Of a stretch of 21,681 nt of DNA, positions 15,020-21,681 are shown one piece after another. Source of the stretch: WQUF01 sp031549885 (lineage in GTDB: Bacteria > Bacillota > Clostridia > Clostridiales > Clostridiaceae); contig JAVBPD010000133.1 in the NCBI GenBank assembly GCA_031549885.1, forward strand, positions 1 through 21,681, given 5' to 3'. The stretch's first letter is position 1. Each line of letters starts with the position of its first letter. The notes under the pieces are model-generated. The model was not told the DNA's origin. It did not search any database and saw only the letters and a list, made by a program, of their open reading frames with translations. The translations under genes were made by a program, and so were the position numbers.

Positions 15020-17131
15020 ATGAGTATTATTCCACAGGATTATATAAATAAAATTTATGGCGGATTTTTAGGGATGAATGTTGGTATACGCCTTGGTGCT
15101 CCAGTAGAACCAAGTATTTGGACTTATGAAAGAATATTAAATACATATGGAGATATAACAGGGTATGTGAAAGACTTTATTAATTTTGCAGCAGATGATG
15201 ATGCTAATGGTCCTGTTTATTTTTTAAGAGCTTTATATGATGATACTAAAAATGGACCTTTAAAATCAGAACATGTAGCAAAGGCATGGCTTAACTATAC
15301 CCGTGAAGGGGTCGGCATGTTTTGGTGGGGTGGTTATGGCATAAGTACAGAGCACACAACTTATTTGAATTTAAAAAAAGGTATACCTGCTCCTAAGTCA
15401 GGATCTATAGAGCAAAATGGTAAGACAATTGCCGAACAAATTGGTGGTCAAATATTTATTGATACTTGGGGCTTAGTTAATCCAAATAATCCTAAAAAGG
15501 CAGCAGATTATGGTGAGATAGCTGCTAAAGTGTCCCATGATGGTGAAGGTGTTATTGGAGCAAGATTTTTCTGTGCTGCAATTTCTCATGCATTTGTTTG
15601 CTCTTGTATAGAGGAAATTATAAATGTTGGATTATCTCAAATTCCTGAAGAATCTCTTTACAATAAGGTTGCGCAAGCAGTAATTAATTTTTATAAGGAA
15701 AATCCTTATGATTTTCGTAGTTGTTTTAAAATGCTTGAAAGAGATTGGGGCTATGATAAATATAAAGGGAACTGCCATATAATTCCTAATGCAGGAGTTT
15801 GCATTCTTTCAATGTTATATGGAAAAGGAGATTTTAATCGTACAGTGGAAATTGCTACAATGTGCGGATGGGATACAGATTGTAATGCTGGTAATGTTGG
15901 AACTGTATTAGGAGTTATGAATTCTGCTTTGGATATTAAAGATACATATTTAAAACCTATTAATGATTCTATTGTGCTTTCTGGTATATCAGGGTATTTA
16001 AATATTTTAGATATACCTAGCTATGCTAAAGAGATTGCAATATTAGGTTATAATTTAGCGAAGGAAGGAGTACCTACATGGATTAAAGAAAGCTTTAAGG
16101 AAGATGAGATTTATTTTGATTTTGAACTGCAAGGCTCCACCCATAATTTTAGGATATCAAATCCATTTTTTTGCAGATTAAAGCATTCTGATGAAAAAGC
16201 TTTTAGTGGTAATGGTTCTCTTGAAGTGTTATTTGACAGGATATCTAGAGGTGAAAGTTGCAAAATATTCTACAAACCTTTTTACACTCGTGAAGATTTT
16301 AGCGATGAACGTTATTCCCCTGTTTTTTCACCTAAAGCTTATTCTGGTGAAACTGTTTCTATGAAGGTTTATTTAGATCAATGGACTGGTAATGAGAGAA
16401 TAGGGGTTGCACCTTATGTAAGGCTTGCAAAAAGCAAAAAAGAGCTTGTGCAAGGTTATATTCAACCAAAACAAGGTGAATGGACAGAAATTAAATTTAC
16501 AATTCCTGATTCAGAAGGTGAATCTATTGATGAAATTGGAATCTTGTTAGAAGGATATGCACCAAGTAAATTTAAAAGCTTAGGAAGGTTATTTATAGAT
16601 GACTTTAGAATTTTTGGAAAAGCAAGTTATAGTATAGATTTTTCAAAACAAATGATGAATTTTGGATGCGTTACACCATTTGCTTCAAACCATGGGGCAT
16701 GGAATATTGATGAAGATAAGATGATGCTTATGTCCTATGAGCCTTCTGAAACCTATACTGGAAATTATTTTGCAAAGGATTATTTAGTTTCTTGCACAGT
16801 TACTCCATTAAATGGGGAAACTCATTTTATAGCCTTAAGAGCACAAGGTGCCATGAGGGGTTACCATATGGGATTTGATGGAAAAGGAAATGTTTCATTA
16901 TACATAAATGATTTTGGATATAAAAAATTAGCACAGTTTAATTTTCAGTGGGAATTAAATAGAGAATATGAATTTAAAGCTTGTTGTGAGAGGAATAAAA
17001 TTTCTTTTTTTATTAACAAGCAAGAAATTTTTACCTATGTTGATGATAGTTTTTCATATGGTATGTTTGGCTTTAGCACATTATCATTAGGTCGTATGGC
17101 TATAAGTAATATTCATTTTAAATCATTATAA
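15020..17131 (+). CDS. ADP-ribosylglycohydrolase-like protein fused to beta-sandwich modules
   Basis: A 703-residue fusion. Residues about 8-340 are an ADP-ribosylglycohydrolase (ARH/crystallin-J1) domain. The Mg-binding acidic motifs appear as ADDDAN (58-63, in place of the usual DDT pattern) and GWDTDCNAGN (283-292), with IGGQIFIDTWGLVNP (141-155) between them. Residues about 360-530 resemble a carbohydrate-binding jelly roll, and about 535-703 a concanavalin/DUF1080-like sandwich (YHMGFDGKGNVSLYINDFGY, FGFSTLSLGRMAISNIHF). No signal peptide is present. ARH enzymes cut ribosyl bonds with two magnesium ions. Here the context (sugar importer, ribokinase next) suggests a ribosyl or other glycosidic substrate rather than modified protein, which is inference. 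AAGGGAG lies 7 nt before the ATG. Confidence 0.85.
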   Translation: MSIIPQDYINKIYGGFLGMNVGIRLGAPVEPSIWTYERILNTYGDITGYVKDFINFAADDDANGPVYFLRALYDDTKNGPLKSEHVAKAWLNYTREGVGMFWWGGYGISTEHTTYLNLKKGIPAPKSGSIEQNGKTIAEQIGGQIFIDTWGLVNPNNPKKAADYGEIAAKVSHDGEGVIGARFFCAAISHAFVCSCIEEIINVGLSQIPEESLYNKVAQAVINFYKENPYDFRSCFKMLERDWGYDKYKGNCHIIPNAGVCILSMLYGKGDFNRTVEIATMCGWDTDCNAGNVGTVLGVMNSALDIKDTYLKPINDSIVLSGISGYLNILDIPSYAKEIAILGYNLAKEGVPTWIKESFKEDEIYFDFELQGSTHNFRISNPFFCRLKHSDEKAFSGNGSLEVLFDRISRGESCKIFYKPFYTREDFSDERYSPVFSPKAYSGETVSMKVYLDQWTGNERIGVAPYVRLAKSKKELVQGYIQPKQGEWTEIKFTIPDSEGESIDEIGILLEGYAPSKFKSLGRLFIDDFRIFGKASYSIDFSKQMMNFGCVTPFASNHGAWNIDEDKMMLMSYEPSETYTGNYFAKDYLVSCTVTPLNGETHFIALRAQGAMRGYHMGFDGKGNVSLYINDFGYKKLAQFNFQWELNREYEFKACCERNKISFFINKQEIFTYVDDSFSYGMFGFSTLSLGRMAISNIHFKSL

Positions 17132-17149
17132 AAAACAGGAGGTGGTATT

Positions 17150-18064
17150 TTGAAAATAACAGTTGTAGGCAGTGCTAATATGGATATGGTTATTAAATCA
17201 AAGAGGCAACCAAGGCTTGGAGAAACTCTGCATGGTGATGGATTTTTTTTATCACCTGGAGGAAAGGGAGCAAATCAAGCTGTGGCTTGTGCTAAAATGG
17301 GTTCAAAAACTTGGCTTCTTGGAAGAGTAGGCAGAGATATATTTGGAAATTCATTAAAGGAAAGCTTAAATAATAATGGTGTTTATACAGAATTTTTAGA
17401 AAGCTTAGAAACAACTACAGGAGTTGCAGTAATAACTGTAATTGAAGGAAATAATACAATTATATTAGATGCAGGAAGCAATGCTAAGGTTTTACCAGAA
17501 ATAATTTGCAAATATGAAAACCATCTATTAAATTCTGATGCTATATTACTTCAAATGGAAATACCTATGGAGACAAATTATAAAATTATAGAAATATGTA
17601 AGGGGAAAACTCCAATTTTTTTAAATCCAGCACCAGCTACAGATATAGATATTTCTATTTTAAATGGAATTGATTATTTCACTCCAAATGAAACAGAAGC
17701 TCCATTTTATACTAATATTGAAATTAATACAATAAAAGATGCTTTTAGTTCAATAGATTTTTTAAGAAATTTAGGGGTAAAGTTTCCTGTGATAACATTA
17801 GGAAGTAATGGAGTTGCATATTTTAATGGAAAAGAAAATAAGCATTTGGAATCTTTTAAAGTAAATGTTATTGATACCACTGCAGCAGGAGATACATTTT
17901 CAGGGGCTTTAGCTTTTATGATAGCATCAGGAAAACCTATAGATGATGCAGTTTATTTTGCTCAAGCTGCTGCGGCTATATCTGTTACAAAGGCAGGGGC
18001 TCAAAGTTCTATACCATATTTTGAAGAAGTTAATAATTTTGTGGAGGGATATGCTTGGGGTTAG
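17150..18064 (+). CDS. rbsK: ribokinase-like PfkB family sugar kinase
   Basis: A 304-residue kinase of the PfkB/ribokinase family that phosphorylates a sugar (ribose at O5 in true ribokinases). It shows GSANMDMV (7-14), GGKGANQAVA (37-46), the ribokinase-type LNPAPA (158-163) and TPNETEA (178-184), and the ATP-site signature DTTAAGDTF (242-250) with catalytic Asp 248. These favour ribokinase over fructokinase or adenosine kinase. The start is TTG 17150, 4 nt after AGGAGGTGG. It lies between the ARH-like and FGE-like genes and overlaps the latter by 10 nt. Its position supports a pathway that liberates a pentose in the cytoplasm. Specificity for another sugar remains possible. Confidence 0.88.
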   Translation: MKITVVGSANMDMVIKSKRQPRLGETLHGDGFFLSPGGKGANQAVACAKMGSKTWLLGRVGRDIFGNSLKESLNNNGVYTEFLESLETTTGVAVITVIEGNNTIILDAGSNAKVLPEIICKYENHLLNSDAILLQMEIPMETNYKIIEICKGKTPIFLNPAPATDIDISILNGIDYFTPNETEAPFYTNIEINTIKDAFSSIDFLRNLGVKFPVITLGSNGVAYFNGKENKHLESFKVNVIDTTAAGDTFSGALAFMIASGKPIDDAVYFAQAAAAISVTKAGAQSSIPYFEEVNNFVEGYAWG

Positions 18065-18753
18065 ACCAGGTTTTAATTAAGGGAAGTAAGTTTATTTATA
18101 GAGTAGACCATAGAATTATGGAAGGTGATTGCCAATATGACCATGGTCCATTTATAGCTTGTGTGAAAGATTTTTATATGGATAAATATCCTGTAACAAA
18201 TAAACAGTTTGAAGTATTTTTAAATGAAAGTGGGTATAAACCTAAACAATGTGAAAATTTTTTAAAACATTGGGAAGGTGGAAAATGCCTTAAAGAATTA
18301 CATAACCATCCAGTAATATGGGTAAGTATATATGATGCAATTGCATATTGTGAATTTTATAATTTAAGACTACCAACAGATATAGAGTGGCAATATGCAG
18401 CAGGAGGTGCTAAAAGGCAGAAATGGCCATGGGGTGATAAGCTTAACCCTCTATTTTGCAATGGAAATGGTATAGGAACAACACCTGTGGATTTTTATAA
18501 AGAAAATATAAGCCCATTTGGATGTGTTGATATGTGCGGTAATACATATGAGTGGGTAAATGGAATTATTGATGATGGTCATCACCTTTTTACTTTTATT
18601 CGAGGAGGCTCATATTATGCCGCACCTCATTTTTGGCATGCTGAAGGAGGACCTAAACCCAATGATTTTCATTTAAAAGTTCAGCTTTTAAATGAATCTT
18701 TAAATAGAATGGCAACAGTTGGGTTTAGATGTGTTAGGAGGGTCGATCTTTGA
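18055..18753 (+). CDS. FGE-sulfatase-fold protein lacking the FGE catalytic cysteines
   Basis: A 232-residue SUMF1/FGE-fold protein. Family marks are FYMDKYPVTNKQFEVFL, HPVIWVSIYDAIAYCEFYNL, RLPTDIEWQYAAGG, WPWGD, FGCVDMCGNTYEWV, IRGGSYY and VGFRCVRR. In oxygen-dependent formylglycine-generating enzymes the stretch after GGSY contains two copper-binding cysteines (Cys336 and Cys341 in human SUMF1). Here the same place reads GGSYYAAPHFWH, without Cys. It therefore should not mature sulfatases, which in this window falls to the radical-SAM enzyme. Relatives without these cysteines serve other roles, including binding and non-FGE catalysis. TTG 18055 lies 5-6 nt after GTGGAGGGA, overlapping the kinase gene, so translation is probably coupled. 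The function in this operon is unknown. Confidence 0.85.
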   Translation: MGLDQVLIKGSKFIYRVDHRIMEGDCQYDHGPFIACVKDFYMDKYPVTNKQFEVFLNESGYKPKQCENFLKHWEGGKCLKELHNHPVIWVSIYDAIAYCEFYNLRLPTDIEWQYAAGGAKRQKWPWGDKLNPLFCNGNGIGTTPVDFYKENISPFGCVDMCGNTYEWVNGIIDDGHHLFTFIRGGSYYAAPHFWHAEGGPKPNDFHLKVQLLNESLNRMATVGFRCVRRVDL

Positions 18754-20432
18754 TTTATGAATTATTTGAATTGGAGAAGAATGTGGAGTTATTCACTATT
18801 TTCTATAAAGATAAACCCATAGGCTATTCTTCATTTGAAAATATTGAAAAAACCAATTCTAAAGTAAATGGGGAAAATATTTATATTGAATCAGCAAGTT
18901 TCCAATATTTTAAAGTTCGATTAACAGTTTTAGGTCAAAATGATAAATATAAATTATATATACAGATGGCAGTTAATTGGCCTTATGAAATACAAGAGGA
19001 AATTAAAATTAAACTTTCATTTTTATCTCATGTATTTTCTAAAAGAGAAGGTGAAAGAAGTTATAACTTTCCATTTGATTCTAAAATAATTCAGCCTCAT
19101 AGATATTTTATTATGCCGTTTTGTATTACAGATATTAAAACTCAAGATGTTATAAGTATTAGTTTTGAAAATCAGTTTAATGAAAATTGGATAGCTTGGG
19201 ATCAAAACAGGGGCATAGATATGATCTTTAATATTAAGTCTTTAGAAGAATTAAAGAATCATGAGATTATCATAAGGCCTTCAAATGTTTTTACTGATAT
19301 ATTTATTTTAGATGTTTCTATGATTTCTGGAGGATTTAATGGATTTTTTCGATGGTTTAAAGAAAAAGAACGCTCAAAACTTGATTTATCATTATATAAC
19401 AGACCAGAATTAAAATGGTATGGTGAATCTATTCTAACTCATTTTACTTTTATGTTTGGCAAAGAAGCATATGATTATGAGAAAAATGAATTTGCTATGG
19501 ACAAAATTTTAAAAGAAGGTGAAGAGTTTGGAGGCTTTGATAATTTGCTATTATGGCATGAGTATCCAAGGCTTGGCATAGATCAGCGCAATCAGTGGAA
19601 CTTCTTTGACGACTTTCCTGGTGGAAGAAAGGGAATAAAAGATATTGCATTAAGGGCAAATAACCTTGGAGTAAAAGTATTTCTTCCTTTTAAACCTTGG
19701 GATCAGGATATAAATACACAAGAAGATGAGATCTTAGGGCAATTTGTTAAACTATTGCAGGACACTGAGGTTAATGGTATGTTTTTTGACACTATGACCT
19801 CTATACCTTCTGGATTTCGCAGGGCTGCAGATAGTGTGAATAAAGGTTTTGCTTTTTGTACAGAAGGGAAACCAAGAACAGTTGAAAATTTAGAACTTAT
19901 AACAGGTTCTTGGGATCAATTTTGGAATAAAGATTGTGTGCTTGAAATAAATATTGCAAGGTATATTTTACCTGAACATGGATCATCAATGATTTCACGT
20001 TGGCATGTAGGGATAAGCAGGGAAAAATTTATTAAACGAGCAATATGGAATGGAAGTGGTCTTGTAATTTGGCAAGATGTTTTTGGAGCATGGTGTCCTT
20101 TTTCAGATGAACATAAAGCTTTAATTAAGAAGTGGAAAAAAACCTTAAAAGAAAATGCTAATATTTATTCTGGAAAGGAGGCTACTCCCTTACTTCAAAC
20201 GCTACAGCTTACTATTTATTGTAATTACTTTTCTGATGGTGTTGAAGAAATATACTCTTTGTACAACGATGGAGATGAAGAAGTAATTGGACCTCTTATA
20301 AATTTAGTAAATGAAAATATGAATTCAATTGTTGAAATATGGAATGAAAGAAATGTTTATATAAATGGTTTAACTATTTGTGGGAATATTTTGCCTAAGG
20401 AGATATTAATAGTAAAATGCAAGGAAAAATAA
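18750..20432 (+). CDS. putative TIM-barrel glycoside hydrolase, unassigned
   Basis: A 560-residue cytoplasmic protein. It appears to have an N-terminal beta-sandwich (about 1-215), a central (beta/alpha)8-type region (about 222-480) and a small C-terminal beta domain (about 485-560), the plan of clan GH-D-like and related glycosidases. Barrel-strand ends show LLLWHEYPR (267-273), VKVFLPFKPWDQD (308-320), VNGMFFDTM (341-349) and FCTEGKP (369-375). Asp 347 and Glu 372 are my candidate catalytic pair, by position only. I cannot assign a CAZy family. The TTG start overlaps the previous stop (TTGA), with TAGGAGGG about 7 nt upstream. Its place between a sugar importer and an esterase supports a glycosidase role. 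Confidence 0.7.
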   Translation: MIYELFELEKNVELFTIFYKDKPIGYSSFENIEKTNSKVNGENIYIESASFQYFKVRLTVLGQNDKYKLYIQMAVNWPYEIQEEIKIKLSFLSHVFSKREGERSYNFPFDSKIIQPHRYFIMPFCITDIKTQDVISISFENQFNENWIAWDQNRGIDMIFNIKSLEELKNHEIIIRPSNVFTDIFILDVSMISGGFNGFFRWFKEKERSKLDLSLYNRPELKWYGESILTHFTFMFGKEAYDYEKNEFAMDKILKEGEEFGGFDNLLLWHEYPRLGIDQRNQWNFFDDFPGGRKGIKDIALRANNLGVKVFLPFKPWDQDINTQEDEILGQFVKLLQDTEVNGMFFDTMTSIPSGFRRAADSVNKGFAFCTEGKPRTVENLELITGSWDQFWNKDCVLEINIARYILPEHGSSMISRWHVGISREKFIKRAIWNGSGLVIWQDVFGAWCPFSDEHKALIKKWKKTLKENANIYSGKEATPLLQTLQLTIYCNYFSDGVEEIYSLYNDGDEEVIGPLINLVNENMNSIVEIWNERNVYINGLTICGNILPKEILIVKCKEK

Positions 20433-21202
20433 TTCATAAAAACTGCTTGGCTTATTCTGTTTATTTACCAAAGGCAGATATAGATAAGTGTTCTGTTATG
20501 TATTTTCTTCATGGTAGCAATTCTAATGAAGAGTTTTGGCATGAATATTATGAGATTCTTGATTTAATGATAAGTAAAGGTGAAATCAAACCTATAGTAG
20601 GGGTTTCACTGGGTACAGGAAATAGTTATTGGGTGGACTCTACTAAATATGGTGAAATAGAAAGTTTCTTTATAAATAAATTTATGCCTTATGTACAGAA
20701 AACATATGGTATAACAGACAATAGAGAAAACACTTATATTACAGGCTGTTCCATGGGAGGGTATGGTGCTTTAAGATATAGTTTAGTTTATCCTGAGCAT
20801 TTTTCTAAAGTAATTCTTTTAAGCGCAGCTGTTCAGCACAATGACCCACCTTTTTCAAGCGGCGCTGTGCTGAGAGGGAGTTTTGGAGAACCTTTTAGTA
20901 AGGATATATGGGATGAGAAAAATTATCCTGCAGCCTTAAAATCTTTTAACAATAAACCTTTACCGCTTTCTTTTTTTATAGTAGCTGGTGACAAAGATTA
21001 TAATTACATGGAAGAAGAAAAAATATTATCCCAAAATGCCTATGTTTATAATATGGAAATGCAAACAGTATTGCTTTATCAAGAACTATGTAGAAAATCA
21101 TTTAATAAAAATATTAAAGCAGCTCTTAGAATTTTTGACGGCATACATGATAATAAGCTTTGGTTTAAGGGTTTTAAAGAAGGATTATTATATTTAAAAT
21201 AA
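20417..21202 (+). CDS. alpha/beta-hydrolase esterase (putative esterase, Esterase-D-like)
   Basis: A 261-residue alpha/beta hydrolase. The nucleophile elbow is GCSMGGYGALR (110-120) with Ser 112. The oxyanion-hole strand carries FLHGSNSNEEFW (30-41). The acid is probably Asp 192 or Asp 194 in AGDKDY, and the base His 244 in GIHDNKLW. This matches the esterase family that includes S-formylglutathione hydrolase, acetyl-xylan esterases and feruloyl esterases. With no signal peptide it should remove acyl groups from compounds already imported. The ATG lies 16 nt inside the upstream gene, after AAGGAGATA. It is the last complete gene of the operon. Confidence 0.9.
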   Translation: MQGKIIHKNCLAYSVYLPKADIDKCSVMYFLHGSNSNEEFWHEYYEILDLMISKGEIKPIVGVSLGTGNSYWVDSTKYGEIESFFINKFMPYVQKTYGITDNRENTYITGCSMGGYGALRYSLVYPEHFSKVILLSAAVQHNDPPFSSGAVLRGSFGEPFSKDIWDEKNYPAALKSFNNKPLPLSFFIVAGDKDYNYMEEEKILSQNAYVYNMEMQTVLLYQELCRKSFNKNIKAALRIFDGIHDNKLWFKGFKEGLLYLK

Positions 21203-21277
21203 AGGAGCTTATGAATAATTCATAAAAATATATTATAAAGTATTTAAAGTATAAAAATATGGAAGTGAAATAAAAAA
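21203..21277 (+). other. operon end / IS605-element junction
   Basis: This 75-bp non-coding interval is AT-rich. It begins with AAAGGAG (21201-21207) and ATG at 21211, which opens only a four-codon frame (MNNS, stop). ATGAATAATTCAT (21211-21223) is an odd-centred palindrome. The rest, with repeated TATAAAG/TATAAAA-type words, is probably the left end of the IS200/IS605-type element whose tnpB follows. The exact insertion point is not determinable here. Confidence 0.4.
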
Positions 21278-21681
21278 ATGTATAGAGCATACAAAACAGA
21301 AATTGATCCTAGCAACAAGCAAAAGAAAGTAATCAATATGACCATTGGAGTGTGTAGATTCATATACAATTTTTATATATCACATAACAAAAAAACATAT
21401 GAAACATCTAATAAATTTATCTCTGGTAATGATTTCTCAAAATGGTTAAATAATGATTACATTCCAAATAATCCTGAAAAGTCATGGATAAAAGAAGTTT
21501 CATCAAAAGCAGTAAAAAAAAGCATAATGAATGCAGATGCAGCATTTAGAGGATTTTTTAATAAAAAAACTAAGTTTCCAAGATATAAAAAGAAAAAAGA
21601 TCAAGATGTAAAGATGTATTTTGTAAAAACTGATGATAAATCAAAAATCCAATATGAAAGGCACAAGATTAAAATACCAAC
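21278..21681 (+). CDS. tnpB: TnpB-like IS200/IS605-family OrfB (partial, runs off the window)
   Basis: The frame opens at ATG 21278 and stays open to the last base (134 codons plus 2 nt). It begins MYRAYKTEIDPSNKQKKVIN and continues with GVCRFIYNFYISHN, SSKAVKKSIMNADAAFRGFF and KTKFPRYKKKKDQDV. This is the N-terminal region of OrfB/TnpB proteins, including the segment that ends in a KFPRYKKK-type motif. TnpB proteins are RNA-guided nucleases with a RuvC-like domain that help retain IS200/IS605 elements; the RuvC and zinc-finger parts lie outside the window. No tnpA lies upstream, so the element is probably a tnpB-only (IS1341-like) type. Whether the gene is intact cannot be seen. Confidence 0.9.
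   Translation, partial: MYRAYKTEIDPSNKQKKVINMTIGVCRFIYNFYISHNKKTYETSNKFISGNDFSKWLNNDYIPNNPEKSWIKEVSSKAVKKSIMNADAAFRGFFNKKTKFPRYKKKKDQDVKMYFVKTDDKSKIQYERHKIKIP

Noticed and set aside
18055..18753. The FGE-fold protein as the activating enzyme for the window's sulfatase
   Set aside because: It lacks the two catalytic cysteines after GGSY, FGE needs oxygen while the organism looks anaerobic, and a radical-SAM maturase is encoded next to the sulfatase.

Overview
The window looks like chromosomal DNA from a low-GC, anaerobic Firmicute of the Clostridium type. The evidence is its strongly A/T-rich coding sequence, AGGAGG-type ribosome binding sites, frequent TTG starts, and an oxygen-sensitive radical-SAM sulfatase-maturating enzyme. 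No rRNA, tRNA or CRISPR array was found.

Left part (1-7500). After the tail of an unidentified gene (1-108) comes a foldable RNA-like segment (125-203) and a small PPC/DUF296-domain gene (317-742). A 12-bp bidirectional terminator separates this from a block on the minus strand. In transcription order that block is a MalT/LAL-type LuxR regulator (7427-4941), a DUF1269 membrane-associated protein (4841-4386), an anaerobic sulfatase-maturating enzyme (about 4275-3160) and a cytoplasmic Cys-type sulfatase with a CAPTR active site (3130-815). Terminators after the regulator and after the DUF1269 gene suggest three transcription units. The maturase-sulfatase pair is self-contained: the maturase converts the sulfatase active-site Cys to formylglycine without oxygen. 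Its start appears to be an ATA codon.

Middle (7580-9105). A decayed insertion sequence lies here. Its DDE transposase is split by two one-base frameshifts, each at a homopolymer run, and its C-terminus has degenerated.

Right part (9110-21202). A long plus-strand catabolic operon opens with a GntR/FCD regulator that has its own promoter and a palindromic operator candidate. It continues with an AtuA-like DUF1446 protein and its DUF4387 partner, two CUT1-type ABC sugar permeases and a large lipoprotein solute-binding protein, with no ATPase gene. An internal hairpin terminator follows, then an ADP-ribosylglycohydrolase-like protein fused to beta-sandwich modules, a ribokinase-like PfkB kinase, a formylglycine-generating-enzyme-like protein that lacks the catalytic cysteines, an unassigned TIM-barrel glycosidase-like protein and an alpha/beta-hydrolase esterase. 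Genes are tightly spaced or overlap. My reading is a system that imports a decorated glycoside or ribosyl compound, removes ester and glycosyl groups inside the cell, and phosphorylates the released pentose. The exact substrate cannot be read from the sequence.

Right edge (21203-21681). The operon ends at an IS200/IS605-type element whose tnpB gene runs off the window. A ribosome-binding site and a four-codon ORF just before it hint that a further operon gene may have been interrupted.
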